DNA of 13,616 bases from Isotricha intestinalis (lineage: Eukaryota > Ciliophora > Litostomatea > Vestibuliferida > Isotrichidae): positions 1-13,616 of the forward strand of contig JAJJLU010000943.1 in assembly GCA_023807065.1 (NCBI GenBank), written 5' to 3'. Position 1 is the first letter of the stretch. The number at the start of each line of letters is the position of its first letter. Below are positions 1-7,347 of this stretch, piece after piece. The notes under the pieces were generated by a model. It did not search any database, was not told the DNA's origin, and worked only from the letters and a program-made list of their open reading frames with translations. The translations under genes were made by a program, and so were the position numbers.

Positions 1-20
1 CCCAATCCCCAATCCCCAAT
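1..20. repeat. CCCAATC heptamer repeat at the window's left edge
   Basis: Nearly three tandem copies of CCCAATC open the window. With the C-rich strand reading inward, this is the orientation expected of a telomere at a left chromosome end. It also matches, inverted at about 18 of 20 positions, the G-rich heptamers ending at 3878, so it could equally be one terminal inverted repeat of a 3.9-kb element. Only three units are visible and nothing is known of what lies to the left. Confidence 0.6.
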
Positions 21-34
21 TTTATTAAAAATTT

Positions 35-59
35 TTAATTAATTAATTAATTAATTAAA
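35..59. repeat. (TTAA)n microsatellite
   Basis: About six tandem TTAA units lie directly inside the heptamer repeat. Simple low-complexity DNA; no function is suggested. Confidence 0.85.
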
Positions 60-217
60 TAGTATTATATTCACAGCATAGAAAAAAAATATATAATAAA
101 TAATAAATAATAATATATTCTTAATAAATAGTTATTTACTTTAAAAAATAAATGTAGAAAAAGCTTGTCTGATATGAAGAATTTAATAAATTATTCATTA
201 AAAAAAGTAGTAGAAAA

Positions 218-980
218 ATGTTAAACAATCAAATTTGTATTATAAAAACTTTTCAAAATAAATTTTTTTTAATTTATTTATTAAAATATTATAATGGGTT
301 AGGTGTACATGATTTAAATGATATAAGAAAAAAAAGTTAATGTTTTAAACATTTACATAAAGGTGATTTGTTATGTGTAAATAAATATTATAGAAATAAT
401 AAATTTTATATATTATATCATCAATAGATAATAGTGTAAATATTTATAATTTTAAAGGGACGGAAATTAAAATTATAATTAAAATCAATAATACGGAGAT
501 AATAGAAATAGCAATAATATTTTTAGAATTGATAATGTTTTAATAATAAATAATAATAATAAAGATTATTTAGTAACAATTAATAGTAATGATAAATATA
601 TAAAAATTTATAATATTTTTAATTTAAATAATAATGATGATTTAAATAATAAAAATAAACTTAACACACAAATACAATCTAAATATTTTGCTGAAAGAGG
701 AGCATTTTATATAAATACAATTTATCATAATATAAAAAAAACAAATTATCTTATAATTCTGTGTTTAAATTTTGTTTTTAATAAGTTTGATTATAGTAAT
801 AGAAGTTAAATTGATATTATAAATTTTAATACATATGAAAAATATGATAATAATAATTCTTTTCCAAAAATTGGGGTTATTAAAAAAATATTGAAATTTA
901 TGAAGAAAATAATAAAAAATTTATTTATTTTGTTTACAACTATGAATTATATAGATATGATTTTTTTGAAAAAAGATTAA
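218..980 (+). pseudogene. Decayed beta-propeller-like (WD40-type) protein gene
   Basis: From the ATG at 218, coherent protein-like segments follow one another on the plus strand but are split by stops (for example TAA after codon 47) and frame changes. The longest open piece (about 501-806) contains KDYLVTINSNDKYIKIYNIF, which has the rhythm of a WD40 blade (strand, Asn/Asp turn, D-K-Y-I-K-I-Y strand). NSVNIYNFKGTEIKI before it and NKKFIYFVYNYELYRYDFF after it look like further blades. No WD dipeptide and no catalytic motif is seen. This is inferred to be a broken propeller or scaffold gene. The fold is a guess from the strand pattern; the coding origin is better supported than the family. 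Confidence 0.45.
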
Positions 981-1165
981 GTACATATATTATTATTATT
1001 ATTATTATTATTTTTGTTTTTATTTTCCATGTGTTTTTGTTTTTGAATATTTTTTTTTTGTTTTTGATTTTTATTTTTTTTTCTTTTTTTTTTGTGGGAA
1101 ATTTCTTCTTCTTCTTCTTCTTCTTCTAATGAAGATGATGATGATTTTGATAAATTATTTTCTGT

Positions 1166-1778
1166 TTATTTGGAATCTTCTGAATCAGAAGATTCATCGA
1201 CGATAAAATCGTTTTTTTTTTTATTTTTTTTTTGTCTTCTTTATTTGAAGGACGGTCGTGTTTTTTGTTTAAAAGAGTTTTTTCTGGTATATTTGATGAT
1301 GATGGTTTGTTTGAATTAATGTTTTTATTATTATTATTATTATTGTTGTTATTGGTTTTATTTTTATTATTATTATTATTATTTTTGTTTATTTTATTGT
1401 TATTTTTTGAAATTGGTAGGTTGTTGTTATTATTATTATTATTTGAACTTGGAATTGATAATAAATTTTTAATTAATGAAATTCGTTCTGATTTTTCATT
1501 ATTATTATTATTATTATTTGAAATATTATTATTATTTTTATTATTAGTTTTATTATTACTATTATTATTTTTATTTTTATTATTACTATTATTATTGTTT
1601 TTATTTTTAGGAGAATTTTTTATTTGTTTTTCTTCTATTTTTTCTTTGTTATCATTATTGACATTATTTTGATTTTCATTATTATTATTCTCATTATTAT
1701 TAGTTTGATTTATGTTAACAACTTCATCATCATCTTCATCATCGATGATAATATTTTTTTTATATTATTAGTTGCCAT
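1166..1778 (-). pseudogene. Asn-rich protein with SUMO-interaction-like motifs, one frameshift
   Basis: Read on the minus strand, this low-complexity block is a coherent gene of nearly 200 codons. ATG at 1778 starts MATNNIKK; a run of eight A's (1754-1761) then shifts the frame by one base, after which the frame stays open to TAA at 1166-1168. The shifted frame begins NIIIDDEDDDEVVNI, continues through long poly-Asn with Lys/Ser and a short ordered-looking stretch (EKSERISLIKNLLSIPSS), and ends KKNDFIVDESSDSEDSK. IIIDDEDDDE and FIVDESSDSED match the SUMO-interaction motif pattern (hydrophobic core then acidic/Ser). After the stop the same frame stays coding-like for about 60 more codons (TENNLSK, a Glu run, HKKKRKK), so the TAA may replace an earlier CAA. 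Either a recent pseudogene or a homopolymer sequencing error. Plus-strand poly-Leu frames here are its antisense. Confidence 0.55.
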
Positions 1779-1848
1779 TATAAATAAATGATATTTAAAA
1801 AAAATAATAAAAAAATATAATTTAAATTTTAAAAAATAATTATTGTAG

Positions 1849-1931
<83 letters not shown>

Positions 1932-1950
1932 TATTATTATTATTATTATT
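1849..1950. repeat. (ATT)n trinucleotide microsatellite
   Basis: Roughly a hundred bases of ATT/TTA repeat, interrupted twice by a one-base phase slip (around 1885 and 1930). On the minus strand it would encode Asn or Ile homopolymer, but no gene can be shown to use it. Confidence 0.9.
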
Positions 1951-2055
1951 TACATACCAAAATATTTCAAACATAATCTCCATTATTATTACATTTTTCA
2001 AGATTTTCATTATATAAATTTTGAGATTTTTTCCATAAAGATGAAGATTTTAATT

Positions 2056-2388
2056 TTAACCAAATCTTACAGTATTAACATCCTTAATCTTTGGATCATA
2101 CACCGCAAACGTTGTACTTGCATTATTAGATGTATAAATTTTTCCTATACTTCCGTCTTTGTCTGCTTCCTTAACACGAATATACAGTTTTTTAGCCTCA
2201 TCAAATTCAAATGTATAAGACCAGATTCCGTTTGCATATTTATTTGAAGCACTGTTCCATTCTGTTGCACTATTATTTATATTTTTTGCAATAATCTTAA
2301 GTTATTCAATTGCAACGTCGTCATCATTTATAGTTCCAGTAAGCTCATTTCTGTTTATTCATTCAAGATTAATTATTAACAATGAATT
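2056..2388 (-). pseudogene. Remnant of a bacterial-type Ig-like surface protein
   Basis: One minus-strand frame from about 2388 to TAA at 2056 reads as a secreted beta-sandwich module, interrupted only by an in-frame TGA (where TGG/Trp fits, LE*INRNELTG) and a TAA (where CAA/Gln fits, DVAIE*LKII). Key stretches are NELTGTINDDDVAIE, ATEWNSASNKYANGIWSYTF, EAKKLYIRVKEADKDG and STTFAVYDPKIKDV. The GT-x-DD start, the W...G-x-WSYTF core and the R-V-x-x-x-D-K-D-G strand are typical of bacterial Ig-like repeats in large surface proteins of spirochaetes and other gut bacteria. It uses codons rare nearby (GCG, ACG, GTG, CTG, ATC) and is visibly less A+T-rich than its flanks. Inferred: bacterial DNA transferred and then decayed. 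No start codon or full-length protein; a mis-assembled fragment cannot be excluded. Confidence 0.6.
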
Positions 2389-2404
2389 TCATATAAGTGA
2401 TTTT

Positions 2405-3152
2405 TTAATTATGATTGTGATAATTTTCAAATTTCTAAAATAAATAAAAGATTGGTTGAATCAATTGGAAATATTTTTGTTGATAAAGAAATAAATTTAA
2501 TTAAAGAAGCTTTTAAAAAAACAGATGAAGATTATTACTCAATGTTTAATAATAGTTTAAAAGAAATAAAAAAAAGAAAAAAATTTTTTTAAAAGAAACA
2601 AAAGAAATAAATAGATTAGAAAAATATATAGATGAATTTATTAAATCAACTGAATTATCTAAAAAGATAAAAATATAATTATGAATATTAATTTATTAAC
2701 ATTTAATTATATTTGAAAGGCATTTGAATTAAAACATGAAAAATCTATAAATGTTTTTTTTAGATTTCTAAAAGGATTGTTGAAATCCTCAAATCATAAT
2801 ATATAGTAAAAAAGAATAATCAAAGAATTAATGAATGAACCTTCCATATTCTTTTAATTAAAAATAATATTCTTGATATCAATGATTATCAACAAAAAAA
2901 ATATGTAAAATTCAAAAATTGTAAAAAAGATGCTTCAAATTATTAAATGAATAAGAAAAATATGGCATATATAATATTTCTAATAGAAAAAATATTTATG
3001 GCTTTTATTATGATGAAAAAATCTATAAAGCATATCAAATTTTTTCTATGAAATTCTTATTTTTCAAGTGATTTAAATCTAATGAAAAAGAAATAATTAA
3101 TTTTCAAATAAGTAATTTAAAAGATTCTGAGATATTTTATTTATTAATATAA
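2405..3152 (+). pseudogene. Decayed gene of unknown function
   Basis: Several coherent, charged segments follow in order but in different frames. The first is about 60 codons (YDCDNFQISKINKRLVESIG through SLKEIKKRKK). It shifts at an A7T7 run into KETKEINRLEKYIDEF and LSKKIKI, then KAFELKHEKSINVFFRF after a TGA, then NNILDINDYQQKKYVKFKN, then KYGIYNISNRKNIYGFYYDE and NEKEIINFQISNLKDSEIF before TAA at 3152. At least three frame changes and several stops separate them, too many for a single sequencing slip. No family recognised; mixed helix and strand, with no signal peptide visible. It runs convergently toward the Cys-repeat gene, whose stop lies about 27 bases away. Confidence 0.5.
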
Positions 3153-3178
3153 AGTTAAGCTTTGATGAAATCAAAATT

Positions 3179-3772
3179 TTATTTATATTTTCCACAATCA
3201 TAACATTTTCCATCAGAATTAAAAAAATGCTTTTTTAATCCGAATGAACAGCCAATAATACCACAATAATAACATTTTCCATTAGAATTAAAAAAATGCT
3301 TTTGTAATCCGAATGAACAGCCAATAATTCCACAATAATAACATTTTCCATCAGAATTAAAAAAATGCTTTTGTAATCCGACTGAACAGCCAATAATACC
3401 ACAATAATAACATTTTTCATCAGAATTAAAAAAATGCTTTTGTAATCCGACTGAACAGCCAATAATACCACAATCATAACATTTTCCATCACTATTATAA
3501 CTATGATTTTTTCCATTTTTACATTTTTTACTAGCTTGATAATCAAAATAATTTCTTAAAAATTGAATTTCTTTATCACTTATAAAATCTAAATCATACA
3601 AAGCCTCAATAGTTGCTTGGTTTTCTGAATGCCCTTCATTAATATAATGCAATGTTTTTTTAGCTATAACTGGAATTGTTGTATTATCATGTATTTTTCT
3701 AATAATATAATTTAAACCAGCGTTGCCAAGTTTTTGTGAAATCCAAAGAAAACCTTTATAAAAATACTTCAT
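3179..3772 (-). CDS. Protein with tandem 23-residue Cys/His repeats
   Basis: A 197-residue protein, open from ATG (3772) to TAA. Residues 1-85 form a probably helical, unrecognised N-terminal part (KGFLWISQKLGNAGLNYII... then a Glu/Asp-rich stretch) with no clear signal peptide. Residues 89-194 are five near-identical repeats of the form H-x4-S-[DN]-x-K-C-Y-[YD]-C-G-I-I-G-C-S-[VF]-G-L-[QK]-K; the last stops after CYDCG. Each unit gives C-x2-C-x4-C with a His six residues on, a plausible metal-binding pattern. It differs from the CCHC zinc knuckle (C-x2-C-x4-H-x4-C). The H...DGKC-x2-CG pattern also resembles short Cys repeats of bacterial surface proteins, so the function is open. It is the only intact gene inside the heptamer-bounded segment and starts about 85 bases from its right edge. 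Confidence 0.75.
   Translation of the reverse strand: MKYFYKGFLWISQKLGNAGLNYIIRKIHDNTTIPVIAKKTLHYINEGHSENQATIEALYDLDFISDKEIQFLRNYFDYQASKKCKNGKNHSYNSDGKCYDCGIIGCSVGLQKHFFNSDEKCYYCGIIGCSVGLQKHFFNSDGKCYYCGIIGCSFGLQKHFFNSNGKCYYCGIIGCSFGLKKHFFNSDGKCYDCGKYK
3191..3511 (-). repeat. 69-bp tandem repeats inside the Cys-repeat gene
   Basis: Four full units of 69 bp and a partial fifth, nearly identical at DNA level. The differences are mostly substitutions that swap Val/Phe and Asp/Asn/Glu in the protein. Near-identity at synonymous sites points to recent amplification or conversion. Unit length is a multiple of three, so changes in copy number keep the frame. Confidence 0.85.
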
Positions 3773-3856
3773 TTTTTAATTAATATTAGAAAATAAAAAT
3801 TGTAAAAATATTAAAAAATTAAAAATTAATATTTTTATTTAGATATTTTGATACAT

Positions 3857-3895
3857 ATATTGGGACTTGGGGATTGGGCCCAATCAACAATCTCA

Positions 3896-3899
<4 letters not shown>
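3857..3899. repeat. Head-to-head heptamer junction with GATTGGGCCCAATC palindrome
   Basis: Degenerate G-rich heptamers (GGGACTT, GGGGATT, GGG) run up to 3878 and C-rich ones (CCCAATC, AACAATC, TCAATAT) begin at 3879. The central 14 bases (3872-3885) are a perfect palindrome, and the two arms match for about 18 of 21 positions overall. G-strand followed by C-strand is the arrangement of a telomere-telomere fusion. It could also be two abutting copies of an inverted terminal repeat. Confidence 0.75.

Positions 3900-3923
<24 letters not shown>
3896..3923. repeat. (AT)n dinucleotide microsatellite
   Basis: About fourteen AT units directly right of the heptamer junction. Such a tract is prone to melting and slippage. 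Confidence 0.9.
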
Positions 3924-3926
<3 letters not shown>

Positions 3927-4033
3927 TTTATTAAATATAATCAAATTAATATTAAAATAATTATTTATAAAAAAATTAATAATTTTTTGATTTATATTTA
4001 TATTTATAAATAAATGTATTTCTTATTTTATAA

Positions 4034-4708
4034 TTATTTCTTTTTTTTAAAATTAAATGTATTCTGAGGATATACTGTATTCTTAACATTTAAATTCATA
4101 TCTAATATATTATCTTTTTTCTCCATAATCAATGGAGAACACTTATTCAATTTCTGGAACCTTTTCTGCTTTTCAAGGAAAAATTCCATCCTTTGATTCA
4201 TACATTCATTCTTTCTAAAAGTTTGAAAATAATGTTACCACTATTAGTTCCCTATTCTTCATTATTTCCTCCATCAATAAAAAGATTAATTTGAATTATG
4301 TCCATCTCCATCTTCTCTTAAATATCATTTACCTTCATAATTTAGTTGAAAATGTAGATCATATTAACTTCTTTTTTCTCATAATAAGTTCTTTTTTCCC
4401 TTCCTGAAAAAACTTGGGCACTTTTGACAGCCTTTACATTTTGACCATTTGAATCTGATGTTTGAGCATTTATATTATTATCTATTGAATATAGAATTCA
4501 TAAATTCATATTAATTACTAAAATCTCTTATTCCTTCGTAACTATATTTAATATAAATATTATATCCTGAAGTAGTTATATCTACTTTTCCTAAATTTAA
4601 TATACTATTAAGAAAGATCATCATTTTAAGAATATATAATCGTCCTTGCTTAAGTAATTCTTTCTTCAGGACTAATTCTTCTTCCTGGTACATTTCATAA
4701 TTTTTCAC
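4034..4708 (-). pseudogene. Decayed reading frame, Cys motif and basic C-terminus
   Basis: One minus-strand frame shows three open blocks separated by clusters of stops. The first is 65 codons from ATG 4708 (MKNYEMYQEEELVLKKELLK...). The second (about 4370-4465) contains RFKWSKCKGCQKCPSFFRKG, a C-x2-C-x2-C motif vaguely like the zinc ribbon of IS1595/Merlin-type transposases. The third is 66 codons ending at TAA 4034, rich in Lys/Gln (NQRMEFFLEKQKRFQKLNKC). The third block uses CAG, AAG, AGG, TTC and CTT, codons that the intact neighbours mostly avoid. About a dozen stops lie between the last two blocks, so the assignment to one gene is weak. No complete domain was found; the transposase idea rests on one short motif only. 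Confidence 0.3.
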
Positions 4709-4742
4709 CCTATTATTTAAATATTTGAATCAGATTTTCAAT

Positions 4743-4913
4743 TTAAATTGTATATATCCAAACACAAATCTTTATATTATAATCTAAAATTACATTATTA
4801 TAATTATTTAATACAGTAATATCTATTATTTCTCCTATAATATTTATTATTCCTCCATTTATAGTAATTGATCCTGTATTAGAAGTATCATCGCTATATG
4901 AATATGACTTAAT
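4743..4913 (-). pseudogene. Short beta-repeat-like coding remnant
   Basis: A 56-codon open stretch in a different frame from the block below it reads IKSYSYSDDTSNTGSITING, then GIINIIGEIIDITV. The G-S-I-T-I-N-G-G-x-I-N-I-x-G pattern resembles parallel beta-helix or carbohydrate-binding surface repeats, common in gut bacteria and in some protists. It begins after a TGA and ends at TAA 4743. No start codon. Possibly a second foreign remnant, but too short to be sure. Confidence 0.3.
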
Positions 4914-5064
4914 TCAAATATAAATCATTTTCAATGAAAATCTAATAGTTGTTATATTCCTTATTTTATTTTATAATAATTTCATTTAATTTTATTCATA
5001 TTTAATTTAGCATTTTTAAGACCAATAATATAATTTTTATTTATTTAAAAAATATTAACAAAAA

Positions 5065-6075
5065 ATGAAAAAAATTATTCAATTGACAGAAAAAGAAACT
5101 TTATATTCAAAATATTGTGATTATTTATGTTTTTTTTATTTTTTCTTAAATTCAAATCCTTATTTATTTGATTTAATTTATTTTTTAATTGGATTTATTG
5201 TTTTAGTTTTACCTTCATTTTTAATTTTAAATGGAATAAAAATGAAATTAATCAATTTTTCTTTTTTACTTTCTCCTTACAAATTTATTATTATCACCTT
5301 AGTAATAATTCTTCTATTATTTTTAGTATTAAAAGTATATTTATTTTATAATGACTATTCCATTATTCATTGTAGTGAAAGATTTGCTTTAGGAAATTGT
5401 TTAAATTGTTTAATAAATTTAGATTTAATTCTTCATATTTTAAATAATATTGATATAAAACCTGAATATGTTTTAAATGATTATTTTTCTTTTGTTAAAT
5501 TTCCTTTATTATTTTTATCTTTTTATACTATTTTAAAAAATTGTTTATTATCAATAAAAAATTCAACAGAATTTACTTTAATTTATTTGACAATTATTAT
5601 AAGTTATTTCAGAGACGAAACTCCTAAAAAACTAATTCTTGAATTAATTTTATTTTTTTATTTATGCTCAAACTGTTCTTTGATTTATAAAACATTAATA
5701 AAACAAAAATATATTGCTTTAATGTTACATTCATTCTTAATGATAAATTGTATAGGAACTTTTTATATAATAGAAAGCACAATTTTTTTTGAAAAAGAAT
5801 TAATCATTAATTTATTTATTTTTTTATTATTAAACTCTTATTTCTTTGGCAAATATTTTTTTCAACTAATTTTTAAGCCAATTAAAGAAATTTTTTTTCT
5901 TTATCCTCACATTAATAAACCTCATTATACAAAATTAGTAAATTATCAAGGTTATATTCCCCCTTTCCAATATTCGAATGTTAATAATGTTGATGAAAGC
6001 TGTTTAACTGAAGAAAGAATGGCTTTGTTATCTAAAGAAAATGAAAAAGAAGTTAATTATATAAATGAGATATAG
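5065..6075 (+). CDS. Multi-pass membrane protein with cytosolic sorting-signal-like tail
   Basis: 336 residues, ATG at 5065 to TAG, uninterrupted. Hydrophobic segments strong enough to span a membrane lie at about 35-55, 72-95, 143-158, 168-182, 188-206, 217-238 and 246-268, giving some six or seven helices. The N-terminal 30 residues are not a classical cleavable signal. The tail (270-336) is hydrophilic and carries Y288-T-K-L (a YxxΦ pattern) and E317-R-M-A-L-L (a [DE]xxxL[LI] acidic dileucine), both typical adaptor-protein sorting signals, so an endosomal or lysosomal location is possible if the tail is cytosolic. Several Cys (C103, C112, C115, C201, C204) are notable. The family is not recognised; transporter, channel or scramblase are all possible. 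Confidence 0.75.
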   Translation: MKKIIQLTEKETLYSKYCDYLCFFYFFLNSNPYLFDLIYFLIGFIVLVLPSFLILNGIKMKLINFSFLLSPYKFIIITLVIILLLFLVLKVYLFYNDYSIIHCSERFALGNCLNCLINLDLILHILNNIDIKPEYVLNDYFSFVKFPLLFLSFYTILKNCLLSIKNSTEFTLIYLTIIISYFRDETPKKLILELILFFYLCSNCSLIYKTLIKQKYIALMLHSFLMINCIGTFYIIESTIFFEKELIINLFIFLLLNSYFFGKYFFQLIFKPIKEIFFLYPHINKPHYTKLVNYQGYIPPFQYSNVNNVDESCLTEERMALLSKENEKEVNYINEI

Positions 6076-6761
6076 AATTTAAATATTTTTTTTATCAAAA
6101 CTTTGTAATTAAAATAATAAAAAAATTTAAATTATTTATTTTAAAAAAATATTCATATTTCTTTAAGACATAAAATTTAAATGATTAAAATATGTGAAAA
6201 ACTAATTTTCATTTTAAATCCGTAAATAAAAAAATTTATTTTTTTAAATAATAACAACAATCTGGAATGAAAAACATTATTTTTTACTTGAATTTTTAAT
6301 TTCCTAATATATTATGAGTTTTAAATTAAATCATTTAAATTATCTACTCCATTATTTTAATTTCTTAAAGTTTCTTAATAATTTTATTATTATTATACTA
6401 AATATAAAATTATTTAGAAAAATATAATATTCAAAGTAAAAATTAAAAACAATAAGAAAGCAGCAAAATATTATCACATAATTAAAAAATATTGAAATTT
6501 CATTTAATTGAAAATAGTGTAATAACTCGTATAAATATATTAATATTATTATTTTGCTTATTTCATTTATTAAACAATCCACTGAATTATTTTCAAAATT
6601 AAATTGGGAATTAGTAAGCTAATCTTTTTATTTTCATTAGAAATTTATTGAGTTTATTTTTGTTATAAAGAATTATTATATATTATATTAAATACGATAT
6701 TATTATTCTTGAAAATAACAAATTAAAGAATTATTTATAAATAAATTAATAAATTTAAAGA
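6076..6761. other. Gene-poor A+T-rich stretch
   Basis: No supported gene. A minus-strand open frame (about 6352-6618, no ATG) reads LTNSQFNFENNSVDCLINEI and then very hydrophobic sequence ending FKKLK. It may be a remnant of a membrane protein gene or chance in A+T-rich DNA. An isolated ATTGGG near 6605 is not part of a repeat. Confidence 0.4.
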
Positions 6762-7178
6762 ATGAAACTTTCAGAACAAGATATATTTTGCAAATATCAA
6801 TTAAAATAAATCTGACCTTCTTCTAATATAATTTTAAAAACAAAAATAACTTCTTTAGAACAATCAATTGAATTATTAATAGTGATTTACAAGTAAATAT
6901 TGATGTTATTAAGGCTTTAGATAGAAAATAATTGAACATGAAAAAGAGTAAAAAGAAAAAACTTTAGATTTGAAAAAATTCCTTTTAGTTGAATTAACAA
7001 AAGACGAAGAAAAAATGAAAACTCATTGAGTGGTTCAAAAAGAAGAAAATAATAGAATGTTAAAAATAATCCTCAATTAAAAGGAGAAAAAACTGTTTTA
7101 ATGAATAAATTAGTTTCTTTAGAAAGAAGAATTTCTAATATGAATAACCAAGTAGGAATTTTTGAGTTAAAAAATTAA
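6762..7178 (+). pseudogene. Decayed coiled-coil protein gene
   Basis: ATG at 6762 opens MKLSEQDIFCKYQLK, then TAA. Further segments in order but in changing frames are TKITSLEQSIELL, NSDLQVNIDVIKALDRK, KEKTLDLKKFLLVELTKDEE and the last 37 codons (KGEKTVLMNKLVSLERRISN to FELKN, TAA 7178). The segments have the heptad-like Leu/Ile spacing and Lys/Glu richness of a coiled coil. At least three frame changes and several stops make it a pseudogene. It ends about 170 bases upstream of RPSA on the same strand. The parent family is not recognised. Confidence 0.5.
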
Positions 7179-7347
7179 TATAATTAAAAAATCAAAAAAA
7201 CAAGGCTTATCTTTATAAAAAAATAATAAAATAAAAATTATTTTTTTCATTCAAAAAAAAAATAAAAACATTAATTATTTTCCGAAAAAAAATAAAAAAT
7301 TATTAATAAAACCAAAATATAAAATAAATATTTTATCAAGATACAAA

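Noticed and set aside
1092..1672. Plus-strand poly-Ser/poly-Leu/Phe open frames
   Set aside because: They are the antisense of the Asn-rich minus-strand gene; the minus strand gives a protein with meaningful motifs.
1849..2247. Plus-strand frame with Leu/Tyr/Ile homopolymers
   Set aside because: It begins in the ATT microsatellite and continues as the antisense of the bacterial Ig-like remnant.
3191..3511. CRISPR-like array
   Set aside because: The 69-bp units are directly adjacent with no unique spacers and encode in-frame protein repeats in a eukaryotic setting.
6352..6582. 76-codon hydrophobic minus-strand frame
   Set aside because: No ATG start; composition is what A+T-rich DNA gives by chance. 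Noted only as a possible remnant in the gene-poor entry.
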